Part shown: positions 33,569 to 44,760 of the stretch, one piece after another
Layout of the letters: the number at the start of each line of letters is the position of its first letter
Numbering within the stretch: the first letter of the stretch is position 1
Source: Dactylorhiza incarnata
Taxonomy: Eukaryota; Streptophyta; Magnoliopsida; Asparagales; Orchidaceae
NCBI GenBank assembly: GCA_033032865.1
Contig: JAWHQI010000013.1
Span: 186,001 to 250,000 of the forward strand
Length of the DNA: 64,000 bases
Direction of reading: 5' to 3'
Program-made: the position numbers and the translations under genes
Notes under the pieces: model-generated
What the model saw: the letters and a program-made list of their open reading frames with translations, nothing else
What the model was told of the DNA's origin: nothing
Database searches by the model: none

Positions 33569-35186
33569 TGATGAGTCCCATTTCTATACACTTTTATGGA
33601 CTCATCCGGGCTAGTTTTCACTCTTTAGCACATCATTTTCGAGCTATCATTGATTATATTTCTCTTATGCTCATTTACGCGCACTTACGTGCTCTGTGCT
33701 CTTTTTAGGCCCGTTTTGGTGTGCATTTGCGCTCCTTGTTGTTGGGGGTAAGCACATGGTGCTCCCCGACCCTTTTTCTGTGTTTGATTGTTGCTGGAGG
33801 AGTACTCCCAGCTTTATTGATGTTCTTGCAGGTGGTTGGATCACCCTATTGTACCCCAGAAATCATGTTTATTTGTATCGCACGGTTGTGCGTTATCCTT
33901 GACGCACGGATGGCTGCGGTCGTGTGCCTTCTTCTGGGTAGAAAATGGTGATCTGACTTTGGTCGTGCATTTTTACGCACGGGCGGCTGCCCGTGCGCGA
34001 AGGAAACACACGATCGCCTGTTTCGACTGTTTTTTTAGCCAATCTGAATTTGTTCGTGCATTTTGACGCATGGGCGGATTCGCCCGTGCATGAGTAAAAC
34101 GCATGGGCGATGTTGCTTCTTATACAAGGTGCTGCTATTTCTTTAATAACGCACGGCCAACACACGACCGTGCGTTCGACCGTGCGTTCGACCGTGCGTG
34201 ACTTAAATTCCTCCGTTTTAATATTTAAAGCAGGATATCTGTTGTTGTGTGGGAGAGATCACGGGAAAAGAAAGGAGGAACCCGCCACTTTCCACACAAG
34301 TTCGCCGCCTGCATCATCTTCCACCACCAGGAGGTGCTCCGGGGCTAATCTTCACGCCTATCTAGAGCCCGGAGATCACCTCGACCATCTCCATCATCCA
34401 CAAGCTTCAAAAGGAAGGATCTCCGCCTAGATCTCTGGATCATGCTTGGGAGTCAGGTATTGAAGCCGAGCGAATCGTGACACGAAGACGACGGGTCCAT
34501 AAGGAGGTAGTGACAGCTCTCCTCTACCCCGGATGTAGTTGCAGACCGAGCTTGGACGCGGATTGACAACCCAGCGATTCCAACCGTGAATCTCAACGAG
34601 CCTTCGGATTCGGTCGAACTCTTACTCTCTTTTAAACTTGTAATGATATTATAGGCTAGATTCTTGTATTTTTGGATGATATGCACAGTAATCTTTAATA
34701 GCAATGTTTATTTCATATTTCTATGAAACCATTTGGTTATTGTGTATTTGAGGTGCGCCACCAAATCCACTCCACCCTCCACTTCATTCCGCTAGCCTAC
34801 TCGCACATTCCGCAAGCCTACTCTTCCACTCGCCAAGCCAAGAGGTGCTAACGGCCCTCAAACCTTTCCACAGTTACACCCACCTCATCCACTTGCCTAC
34901 TCGTCCATCCGCCAAGCGAAGCAGTGCATAGCGGCCTGCATAGTTTCCATCTGCCCGGCGAAGCAGCGCATAGCGGCCTGCATAGGAATATTTTAGTTCG
35001 TTTCTTTTATTTTCCACAATCCAATCCTAGCCTTCCGCAATCCATCCGACCTAAAGGACTTCGATCTCAAGTCCTTCCTCAAAAGTAAACTCCACCTTAC
35101 TGTGTTCCTTCGAGATTCGATACTCGGGGATTCACTCCTCGTTCTATATTACTTGAACGACCGGTGCACTTGCCGTAATCGCATCA
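33569..35186 (+). repeat. 3' LTR of element C
   Basis: 1,618 bp, parallel to 19671-21271 throughout. It has a palindrome cluster at 33877-34200 and a TATTTAAAG box at 34222-34230. Confidence 0.9.
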
Positions 35187-35875
35187 GCCGTGCAGCGTGC
35201 ACACGACAGGTTGTGCAGCCCGTGTGCAGCCTGCGCACAGCCCGTGCGCGGCAGTGCCGCGCAGGACATGCGCGGCTGTGCCTCGCTGTCCTCCTGCGGC
35301 AGTGCCCCACTACCTATGCACATTTGGCCGCACAGCCCGCACGCATTTGGCCGCGTTGTCCGCATGTGTTTGGCCGCGCTGCCCGCGCGCATTTGGCCTC
35401 GCTGCCCATGTGCTGCAGGCCGCGCTGCCCACGTGCAATTGCCCAAGCTTCCCGTGTGCAGCAGGACGCGCTGCCCGCGCACTGCAGGCCGCGCTGCCCC
35501 CACATGGCATGCCACGCTGCCGGCGCATGGCAGCCGCCCTGCCGGAGTGCAGTGGCACCGCTCCCTGAGCATGGCAGTGTCGCACCGCTTTGAGGCGCGA
35601 CATGCTCGTGTACGCTCCTTCGCACCCTTGCGTGTGCTCCTTCATGGATGTGCCTTCGCACGTACGCCTCCGTGCAGGTGCCTCGAGGCCGGCCTCCATG
35701 CGATAGTTTCACCGCGAGTAATGATCCAACAAGAATCTTTACCTCCTCTCTCGCAACCGTGATCTTATTCCACATCCGGGCAGTAATGGCACGCTCCCCC
35801 GCAGACTCATGGTGAGTGGTAAAAATTTGTGGACAATCGATTATAAATCACAGCCTCCAAAAACTGGGGGGCAAT
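35187..35875. repeat. Right interior of element B: 23-bp GC-rich repeats and purine tract
   Basis: From about 35325 to 35550 a 23-bp unit of the form GGCCGCGCTGCCCGCGCGC plus four variable bases repeats about ten times. Apparent open frames over this stretch are due to GC content. A purine tract (AAAAACTGGGGGG, 35859-35875) precedes the 3' LTR. Confidence 0.75.
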
Positions 35876-36009
35876 TGATGGGGTACCCCTAAATTGGTTC
35901 GAGTTGAGTCGGGCCGAGTGTTTCTCATCGCGGCCACACTCGGACCTAGAGAGATGCATAAGCATTTACGACAAGTCTTAACCTCGCTGCTAAGTACTTT
36001 CGAGCAACC

Positions 36010-37315
36010 GCTCTTGCCTGTTCCGCGGGCTGCACTCCCGCTCTTGCCTATTCCGCGAGGAGCATTCCTACTCTCTCCTATTCTACGGCGAGCGCTCCCG
36101 CTCTCGCCTGTTTTGCGGGGAGCGCTCCCGCTCTCTCCTATTCCGCAGCGAGCGCTCCCCCTCTCGCCTGTTCCACAGAGTGCGCTCTCGCCTATTCCGC
36201 GGTGAGCAGCCCCGCTCTAACCTGTTCCACGGTGAGCGCTCCCACTCTCGCCTGTTCTGTGGAGAGCGCTCCCGCTCTCGGCTGTTCCACGGCGAGCGCT
36301 CCCGCTATCGCTTGTTCCGCGGGGAGCGCTCCCGCTATCGACTGTTTCGCAGGGAGCGCTCCCTCTCTCGCCTGTTCCGCGGCGAGCGCTCCCGCTCTCG
36401 CATGTTCCACAGCGAGCGCTCCCGCTCTCGCCTGTTACACGGCGAGCACTCCCGCTCAGTTCCATGAGGAGACCTCCTGCTCTCGCCTGTTCCGCAGGGA
36501 GCGCTCCCGCTCTCTCCTGTTCTGCGGGGAGCGCTCTCGCCTATTCCGTGGCGAGCGCTCTTGCTCTCGCCTATTCCATGGTGAGTGCTCTCTCCTGTTC
36601 TGCGGCGAGCGCTGCAGCTCTCGCCTGTTCAGCGGGGAGCGCTCCCTCTCTCGCCTGTTCTGCTGGGAGCGCTCCCTCTCTCGCCTATTCCGCGTGGAGA
36701 ACTCCCACTCTCGCCTCTTCCGCAAGGAGCGCTCCCACTCTTGCCTGTTCCGTAGCAAGCGCTCGCGCTCTCGCCTGTTCCATGACGAGCGCTCACGCTC
36801 TCGCCTGTTCCATTGCGAACGCTCCCGTTCTGGCCTGTTCCACGAAAAGTGCTCCCGCTCTTGCCTGTACCGCGGCGAGCGCTCATGCTCTCGCCTGTTC
36901 TGCGACGAGCGCTCGTACTCTCTCCTGTTCTGCGGCGAGCGCTCCCGCTCGCGCCTGTTCCATGGAGAGCGCTCCCACTCTCGCGTGTTCCGCGGGAAGC
37001 GCTCCCTCTTTCACCTATTCTGCAGGGAGCGCTCCCGCTCTCGCCTGTTCTGCGGCGAGCGCTCCCGCTCGCGCCTATTCTGCGGCGAGCGCTCCAGTTC
37101 TCGCCTGTTCCACAGCGAGCACTCCTACTCTCGTCTGTTCTACGGCGAGCGCTCCCACTCTCGCCAGTTCCGCGTGGAGCGCTCCCGCTCTCGCCTGTTC
37201 TATGGGGAGTGCTCCCGCTCTCGCCAGTTCCTCCGGGAGCGCTCCCGCTCTCGCCAGTTCCTCCGGGAGCGCTCCCGCTCTCGCCTATTTTGCGGGAAGT
37301 GCTCCCACTCATCCA
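36010..37315. repeat. 30-bp minisatellite in U3 of the element B 3' LTR
   Basis: About 43 imperfect 30-bp units of the same type as 14931-15960. Open frames of up to 393 codons run through it in more than one frame. One reads as repeated ERSRSRLF-type decapeptides. Confidence 0.9.
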
Positions 37316-37385
37316 GCACCACTAGGAAGGCAATCGCCGGCAACCAGCACCACCAGGAAGGCTTCCCTAGCTGCCAAGCATGACC

Positions 37386-37399
37386 GGGGGGGGGGGGGG
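37386..37399. repeat. G14 homopolymer
   Basis: Fourteen consecutive G. The matching place in the 5' LTR (16045-16053) has no G run. It may be true slippage or a sequencing/assembly artefact. Confidence 0.6.
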
Positions 37400-37510
37400 C
37401 AAGCTCATTATAATCTCAAAGTTGACGATTGCGTCCTCCAAATCAAGCTTTCTCATTTGCTCGTCCAGGAGTCAGCATGACGCAGTTACCAGAACGCCCT
37501 CCTCAAAAAT

Positions 37511-37537
37511 TATAAAAGGGGGGGGGGGGGGGGGGGG
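37511..37537 (+). promoter_or_regulatory. TATA box of element B 3' LTR followed by G20
   Basis: TATAAAA at 37511-37517 is immediately followed by twenty G. The 5' LTR has only six G near this place. The run would sit between the TATA box and the transcription start. Confidence 0.6.
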
Positions 37538-38372
37538 TCAGACCTCCATTTGAGAGGACTTTTGGCTCGCATTGGGACAAGAAGGAGCCCTAGAGATTTC
37601 CAGGGGGGTCTCTTGGAAGATCTTCATCAACCTTCAAGCTCCTACTTGAAGATTTCCATCGGCATCCCAGCCCCCGTTCAAGGACTTTAGGAGGATCACA
37701 GTAGGGCTCCTAACTCTCTAGTGTAGAAACCATCGACATCTTTGATCTAGTCTACTCCACAGCGCTCTACCCAAGGTCGCTCTGCCGCGCTCCGCTCCAG
37801 GCCGCTCCACAGCGCTCCGCTCCAGGCAGCTCCACAATGATCCGCTCCAGGCCGCTTTGTTCCAGGCCGCTCCACAACGCACCACACCAGGCCGCTCCGC
37901 AACGCTCTGCCCTAGGCCGCTCCACAACGCTCCGCTCCTGGCCGCTCCGCAGTGCTCCACTCAAGGCTGCTCCGCAGCAATCCGCACCAGGCTGCCCCGC
38001 AATATTCTGCTCTAAGCCGCTCCGCAACACTTTGCTCAGGGCTGCTCTACCGAGTCCCACGCTCAAAGCTGTCTCCGAGCACGCTACACCACCCTCGGCT
38101 CCTGAGGACTTGGAGGACTTAGCAAAATCTCTATAACGAGCGGTGGCCTATCACCCTCAAAAAATAACTCTCTGTAACTCACAACACTAGTGGATCATTC
38201 AGAACTGGGCTAGGCCCTGTGGTTTTTTTTTTCTTTCTGGATTTTCCACGTAAAAAACTCGATATCTACAGTTGGTTCTCTCTTTGACTGTTTGCGCGTT
38301 CGACTCACTCTCGAGCTAAGGCGATTCAGCTCGACCGATCTAGGAGAGCATTGAATGACCCGCACCAAGTGT

Positions 38373-38540
38373 ATTAGCCACGGATGCAGAAATCGTGGCC
38401 AATTGTTTAGTTTTAGACAGGGCAGAAAAAATAGTGGCTAATACTAGAGTATTAGCCACGACAAACTATGATTGTTGCAAAACTAAAGGTATTTGCCACG
38501 GTTTTAGCATGGCTAATACTAAATATTTCATTTGGCACCT
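38373..38540. repeat. CACTA-2 left subterminal repeats, continued
   Basis: TTAGCCACGG, GTGGCTAATACTA and similar units in both orientations, joined to 14719-14784 once element B is removed. Confidence 0.8.
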
Positions 38541-38777
38541 TTATCTGAGCGCTCTTCTACGTTAGCTCTCATTTTCCGAGTGTGCCCTTACCAAAGGTTA
38601 CAGAACTTTTTCTCCTCGATGCCTGCAGAGCTCCAAAATCGCCAGCTCCCTGCGAAACTCTAAAATCGCCAACCCGTAAGCTTGAATATCGACAAGCTGG
38701 AATGAGGAACTGCTCAAGTAAATCTCACGAGACACACGACTGCTCTACCTCCGATGCCAGACTCTGGCTGATTCCAG
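38541..38777 (+). other. CACTA-2 leader-exon-like segment with splice donor
   Basis: A GC-richer stretch ends in ATTCCAG followed by GTAAGG, a strong 5' splice site. The open frame that runs through it (38582-39028) shows no domain. It is comparable in place and make-up to 10440-10692 in CACTA-1. Confidence 0.3.
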
Positions 38778-39881
38778 GTAAGGTCTGTCGAATGCTTTCT
38801 TGTAAGCATGTATTTTCTCCCTTACAAACTAAATTCATTTCCCTTTTAAGCTTATGGTATGCTTTGGCCATGATCTTGGCCTCTACCGAAACTTGCAAGC
38901 AAGATTTTCTGTCGGTGTCCATATCCCCTGCTCCGACGACTGTATCCCTTCTTCTTAGGAGGGGTTCTATTCCTCTACTCTGGCTAATTTCTGGTATGGT
39001 CCTTATAAAATATTCTGTTTTCCTATAGTTATTTAGGGGTTTGCTTGTGTTTTGTTAGAGCTTGTGATATGTGAATCCTTATGAGAGTTTAAGGATTTTT
39101 CATGAAATTGATAAGTTGTCATTGTGTGTTAGCTAGGTTTTTTAGAGTTTTTTCTTGTGTTTTTATTTGACGTTCTCATATGTGAATCATTGTTAGGGGT
39201 TTAGGGGTTTTTCATCAAATTGATATGTTGTTGTGATAGATATATGTTCTCATATGTGAATCATTGTTAGGGTCAAATTTCCTTTGTATTACTCGGTTTG
39301 TGTTTTTTTGCGCATATAAGTAATCAATTTTGTTATGGTCAAATTTTCTTGACAAGCTTTACGTGAATATGATTAATACGCTCTTGGGAGGAATTACAAG
39401 TTTAAGAACAACTCCACTACCACTTCATAACCTCATAAAGCAGTTGTATATTTCTTGAGACAATAAACTTATCGTGTGGAAGTAGTTCAATATTACTAAC
39501 AAGATAGAAATTACTCTGCACTGCTTGAACAACACATAGGGAAAGAGGAAATAATAGAGCATCTATGGAGGTAGTCATTTTAATTTACTGTCTTTCAAAA
39601 TACATGAATTAATATTCTACTTGGTCCTAAATAAGTGTACTTAAGAAAGCTTAAACTTTATTTCACAATGTATTTATTTGTTTTGACTAGGGGCTTGAAT
39701 GATACCTCAAGATTTTAGAAGGAACCAACAACCTCCATTATAATTTTCTTGTTGAATTATGTACTAAGCTATGTTATCTTCTTTGATTGTTTGCTCATCC
39801 TTGCCTTAAAGGAGTGAAGTACTTTAATTGTGGTCATTTTCTAACCCTTTGGTTATTCAGCTATCAGTTGGGTGCATGTTA
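38778..39881. other. CACTA-2 interior, no recognisable gene
   Basis: AT-rich, intron-like sequence. I see no coding domain. Confidence 0.5.
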
Positions 39882-41081
39882 TTCTTTGCGACACATGTTA
39901 TCATGAGTTAGATTACGTTGATGCAACATGCACAGGTTTTTGCGTGTTAGGTGAAAGAAAGTTCTTTTTCAATGTTATTTGTAGCATATTATTTTTCTAT
40001 TCCAATTGTTGAGAGGTAGAGAAGGAAAGTTTAGGTGACATCCTATTTATAAATTATTTATTACTATTATAGCAGTTTCTGTGAAAAATTATTATAATTG
40101 TTGGTTCTATGCCTCAGTTTTTAACCCATATAGAGATACTTTAAGTATTTTGTCGGGCACATGTTAGGTGTTTATTTTGCTATTCCAATTGTTGGGAGGT
40201 GTCCAGAGAGAAATTTCAAGTGAAATCATATTTAAGCTAATGAAGAGTTGTTGTCCAGAATCTAGAATTGGTTCCCAACATCCTTTCCCATGTCCTCCAT
40301 ATCCTGGACAGCTAACCACATCCATTAGCCATCATAAATTTTGTTGACATCACTCTCCCTCCCTAGTTTACTGAATACTACCTCCCCACACCACATGGGT
40401 TATGGTTCCCATTCCATGACATTCACATACAGCAGTTGAGACCCGAAAATATATCCCGGCAGCCCTCCCCTCTTCCCAAATGAATACACAAATGGGGTGA
40501 TAGAACAATGGTTAGACCTATTTTTTGGCCTCTGCAAGTTCTCTACAGTGCTGATTTGGAAACTGACGTTTGGTAGAAGTTTCCCTATAACAGCTTCTTC
40601 TACGCTTGATTCTTATTCAGTTGATTGGGTTAAATCTAACTATAATTACATATCTAATGTAGGTTTCACAATTACATATAAAAAGGTGGATAATCTAGCT
40701 GTAATTACATATCTAATACTGTTTTTCTTTAGGTCTCCCATTCCATCAAGTATTTGAAGTAAATGAGCGTATAATATATGTTAATTTCTCTCTACAGGGA
40801 AGATATTATTTTGGATATCATTTAGAAGATTCATCTGGCAGTGATTCAGAAATGTCCTTGGTATTTTCTATTAGTTTCTTTTAATATCTCTGAAGTTTTT
40901 TTGAGAACCACACAATATCTTTTGTTACTTCAGTTGCATGCAGGGATTGCAGAAGTAGTTGCAACAAAGGCACGGATGTTTGTAAACAAGCCTGATGGGA
41001 ATAAGTCTCTGAATTTATTCTCGATCTTTGCAGAAGCCTATTTAATTTTTTCTTCTCTTATGACATACCTTCATGATGATG
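39882..41081. repeat. 1.2-kb tandem duplication, copy 1
   Basis: It starts TTCTTTGCGACACATG. The same text restarts exactly 1,200 bases later. Differences between copies are few (single substitutions and 1-2 base indels). A possible exon lies at about 40946-41036, preceded by TTGCATGCAG; it can be read as GIAEVVATKARMFVNK onward. No family recognised. Confidence 0.9.
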
Positions 41082-42280
41082 TTCTTTGCGACACATGTTA
41101 TCATGAGTTAGATTACGTTGATGCAACATGCACAGGTTTTTGCGTGTTAGGTGAAAGAAAGTTCTTTTTTCAATGTTATTTGTAGCATATTATTTTTCTA
41201 TTCCAATTGTTGAGAGGTAGAGAAAGAAAGTTTAGGTGAAATCCTATTTATAAATTATTTATTACTTTTATAGCAGTTTCTGTGAAAAATTATTATAATT
41301 GTTGGTTCTATGCCTCAGTTTTTAACCCATATAGAGATACTTTAAGTATTTTGTCGGGCACATGTTAGGTGTTTATTTTGCTATTCCAATTGTTGGGAGG
41401 TGTCCAGAGAGAAATTTCAAGTGAAATCATATTTAAGCTAATGAAGAGTTGTTGTCCAGAATCTAGAATTGGTTCCCAACATCCTTTCCCATGTACTCCA
41501 TATCCTGGACAGCTAACCACATCCATTTGCCATCATAAATTTTGTTGACATCACTCTCCCTCCCTAGTTTACTGAATACTACCTCCCCACACCACATGGG
41601 TTATGGTTCCCATTCCATGACATCCACATACAGCAGTTGAGACCGAAAATATATCCCGGCAGCCCTCCCCTCTTCCCAAATGAATACACAAATGGGGTGA
41701 TAGAACAATGGTTAGACCTATTTTTTGGCCTCTGCAAGTTCTCTACAGTGCTGATTTGGAAACTGACGTTTGGTAGAAGTTTCCCTATAACAGCTTCTTC
41801 TCCGCTTGATTCTTATTCAGTTGATTGGGTTAAATCTAACTATAATTGCATATCTAATGAAGGTTTCACAATTACATATAAAAAGGTGGATAATCTAGCT
41901 GTAATTACATATCTAATACTGTTTTGCTTTAGGTCTCCCATTCCATCAAGTATTTGAAGTAAATGAGCGTATAATATATGTTAATTTCTCTCTACAGGGA
42001 AGATATTATTTTGGATATCATTTAGAAGATTCATCTGGCAGTGATTCAGAAATGTCCTTGGTATTTTCTATTAGTTTCTTTTAATTTCTCTGATGTTTTT
42101 TGAGAACCACACAATATCATTTGCTACTTCAGTTGCATGCAGGGATTGCAGAAGTAGTTGCAACAAAGGCACTGATGTTTGTAAACAAGCCTGATGGGAA
42201 TAAGTCTCTGAATTTATTCTCGATCTTTGCAGAAGCCTATTTAATTTTCTCTTCTCTTATGACATACCTTCATGATGATG
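41082..42280. repeat. 1.2-kb tandem duplication, copy 2
   Basis: Second copy, colinear with 39882-41081 and nearly identical. Sequence diverges from 42281. The duplicated possible exon lies at about 42145-42240. Confidence 0.9.
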
Positions 42281-43531
42281 TTATTGCTTTTTTTTTTTCT
42301 GTTACAAGCACCTTCATGATGATGCTGCTTATTTTTTTTCATTATGTAAGAACCTTTTTGATCTATGCGATAGGATTTGTACTTATATTTTGAAATTAGT
42401 TGGAATATGTTAGAATTTTTGTTTAGCCGACCCCACTATAGTGGGATAAAGGCTTGAGTGTTATCGTAATGTTAAAATTAGTTGAAATAAATTATCATTC
42501 TTTGTTTACTGATTTGGAAAAGAAGAAGGAGAAGGCCTGAAGAAAATTGGAGAGGTAAATCTAGTTATTTTTAGTGTCTATTTTGGCACAACATTTTTGC
42601 TCTAGAAACCACTTGAGTTAATCGATTTTGTTGTAGATGTGCACAAAGGTTTCCACTTTTGTGGAGAGGAATCAAGTGATTCCATTCTGTTTCAACCATA
42701 TGATTATGTATATGGATCAATGAAGTAGTAAATAGAACATTATATGGATCAATGAAGTAGTAAATACCATTTATGTTGTATTTATATTTTGAGTTGTATT
42801 TTGATTACCATGAAATGAACTTGAGAAACCAGATGATATGATTTGTTTTTACACTATTTATGTTGTAGGTGCTTTCTCTTTTCCTGGATGTACTCTCTGC
42901 TCACCATACACTTGACAGTAAGCTTGGTGTTCAAGCAATGCTTTGTTCAGCATGCATCTCCTCAAAGTCTATATAAAGGTTTATGATGTTTTTGTAGAGG
43001 TAATGCTTTGTTTGATTCTTCACATATGCGTTTTTTGTAAGGGTGTTGTGGAGGAAACTGAATTAGGAGGCATAGAGGACACCATACTTAATCGGATGCT
43101 CTTCCTTTGAGTTGTTCTTCTGTTTTTTATTTTGGAATGAGCATAATCAACCTTCATTTCTCCATTAACTATTCGACAATAAGATTCATTATATTTTCAT
43201 CATTAGTGATATATGAATGAATTAATGAAAAAATTGGGCTTGTGAATGCTTATAATGTGTAAGCTTCAGAGATAATTAATGGAGTATGGTTTCTAATGAT
43301 GATATACATGACTTTCAATTTGATTTTGCATGATTTTAAAAAATACTGGTGTTCTTGGATTGCCTTGGGGTCTCTCTAGGCAACTCAGACACTACCATTG
43401 TGCCTGTAATAAATGTGTCTTGGTGGGATAAAAGTACTGATATTCCTTTTTGTAGATGATTTAGAAGTATAATACTCACCTAATTACCTAAGATTATGAT
43501 AAATCTTTGTGATGTTATTTTTGGGTGGCAG
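42281..43531. other. CACTA-2 interior, no recognisable gene
   Basis: AT-rich with intron-like pieces. A short segment ends GAGAG before GTAAAT at about 42556, a possible splice donor. Nothing identified. Confidence 0.45.
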
Positions 43532-43603
43532 TCTTTGTTGAGTGATCGAGATAAACTCTATCAATTGCTAGAGCATCATCAAAAATTAATGCAGATGCTT
43601 CAG
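43532..43603 (+). pseudogene. Captured exon-like fragment, unidentified
   Basis: 72 bases bounded by GGCAG on the left and CAG then GTATGA on the right, as plant exons are. One frame is open through it and reads SLLSDRDKLYQLLEHHQKLM, followed by four more residues; it looks like amphipathic helix. I do not recognise the family. Confidence 0.4.
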
Positions 43604-44182
43604 GTATGAAGTATGGATAAACCTTTATATTATGTATTATGTAGTACTAGTCAACCATCACCCCTTTTCTATTTCCATCTTAACGTTTATTTTTTTGTTC
43701 ATTTTGTTATTAACACTATTATGTTAGGCACTTAGACTGTTTAAGAAGTTTAATGAATGTGGAAGTGAGTTCTTAATGAGTTTCTTAGTGAGTTCTTAAG
43801 AAGTTTCTTAATGGCTTTCGAACGTGCGGTGGAAGTCATCTTACAGGAATGGATGCATCATCTTCATGTTTTAAGTTCCTAAATGCAGGAATGGAACTAA
43901 TGATCAAGGTGGCTTTCGAACGTGCGGTGGAAGCCACACCTAGCACAAAGTCCCATTGCTAAGAAGGTATACTATCATTAGTGTGGAATGCCATGTGGAG
44001 TTTTGAGACTGCCCAGAAGCTTAAAGATGAGATTTGTATTCTTTCAGGTCAACTCACAGACATTCTGTTCAATTACCATGATCATATCACAAACTTTGAT
44101 CAATTAACAATCAAAGAGCCTAATGCTAGATTAGTTCATTTGTATAATATTTTTCATTAGTTTGTTTATCTTATTTCGCAAG

Positions 44183-44252
44183 GGATTTGAAGGTTGGCGA
44201 GCATAATGCAAAACTGGCCCTCCATTTGGTAGGATATGATAATGATGTGAAG
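44183..44252 (+). pseudogene. Captured exon-like fragment, unidentified
   Basis: 70 bases bounded by TTTCGCAAG and then AAG before GTAAGC. The open frame reads KVGEHNAKLALHLVGYDNDV. Family not recognised. It lies between the other exon-like piece and the RRM fragment. Confidence 0.4.
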
Positions 44253-44454
44253 GTAAGCAATTCCTCACATTCAAGACACTTTATCTTATCTGTTTTGACG
44301 TCATTTGTATTGTTGCACTTTTATCGTGGTTTGGGTGTCACCTATTTTTTAATTTATTTCTTTTACTTTTTGTCTTGATTGCTATTTGCTTATATTATTT
44401 TGCCTTCTTATTGTTTTCTGTTGTGAGTGTCGAGATTATGAGAACATTTCAAAA

Positions 44455-44760
44455 AGGCTCTCCTCAGTCCAAGGATTTTAAAATGAAGAAGATTTTTGTT
44501 GGAGGCATCCCTCATCTATAACATCAAGTTTTTTATTACCCCTTTGATGTTGGTTTAGTGGTTAATTTGTAATAATTTGGAACTAACTATTTACTTTCCT
44601 TATTTTTTTTGAGTTCAAGAGTTTCTTTTCCAAGTATGTCAAGGTTGTGGAGCATGAAATCAACACTGATCATGTTGCTTAGCGATCTCGAGGATTTTGT
44701 TTTGTGATCATTGATTTCGAAAAAGCAGTGGATGGCCTATTGTTGGTTTCATGATCTTTT
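44455..44760 (+). pseudogene. Captured hnRNP-type RRM gene fragment
   Basis: The RNP2 motif KIFVGGIP is encoded at 44489-44512. After an AT-rich intron-like gap, the same type of domain continues at 44611 with EFKSFFSKYVKVVEHEI. It then reaches an in-frame TAG at 44680-44682 and RNP1 as RSRGFCFVIID at 44683-44715. This is the order and spacing of an RNA recognition motif in plant hnRNP A/B-like proteins; the RNP1 octamer has Cys where Gly is usual. The host protein would bind RNA in the nucleus. Here it is a non-functional fragment captured inside CACTA-2, with intron-like sequence retained, so capture was probably from DNA. Confidence 0.75.

Larger units (their letters stand above)
19671..35186 (+). 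mobile_element. Element C, Athila-related LTR retrotransposon without pol
   Basis: LTRs at 19671-21271 and 33569-35186 both start TGATGAGTCCC and end CGCATCA. Flanks are GCCGC (19666-19670) and GCCGT (35187-35191), a 5-bp duplication with one change. An Athila-type primer-binding site follows the 5' LTR, and a GTCTGGGGGTG purine tract precedes the 3' LTR. After removal of nested element D the interior is about 5.1 kb. It encodes a zinc-knuckle/acidic protein and an Athila-ORF1-like protein, but no capsid core, protease, reverse transcriptase or integrase. Its LTRs differ at roughly 1 base in 20 over the stretch I compared by eye. Confidence 0.9.
35876..38367 (+). repeat. 3' LTR of element B
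   Basis: 2,492 bp, starting TGATGGGGTACCCC. It holds the 30-bp array (36010-37315), TATAAAA at 37511-37517, the 25-bp array (about 37750-38045) and the end GACCCGCACCA. It is longer than the 5' copy through extra 30-bp units. Confidence 0.9.
14785..38372 (+). mobile_element. Element B, Tat-like gypsy LTR retrotransposon without pol
   Basis: Two direct LTRs (14790-17096 and 35876-38367) are flanked by a perfect 5-bp duplication AGTGT at 14785-14789 and 38368-38372. The LTRs start TGAT; the 3' copy ends CCA, while the end of the 5' copy is mutated to ATA. Without nested element C the interior is only about 3.3 kb. It holds a degraded Tat/Ogre-like gag but no protease, reverse transcriptase or integrase. 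It therefore needed proteins from a relative. Four different minisatellites make up much of it. Confidence 0.9.

Noticed and set aside
35102..35775. Overlapping frames on both strands as genes
   Set aside because: Mutual shadows in GC-rich 23-bp repeats with no recognisable domain.
36202..37480. 393- and 338-codon frames as repetitive structural proteins
   Set aside because: Same cause as above; two overlapping frames cannot both be genes, and neither has a non-repeat domain.
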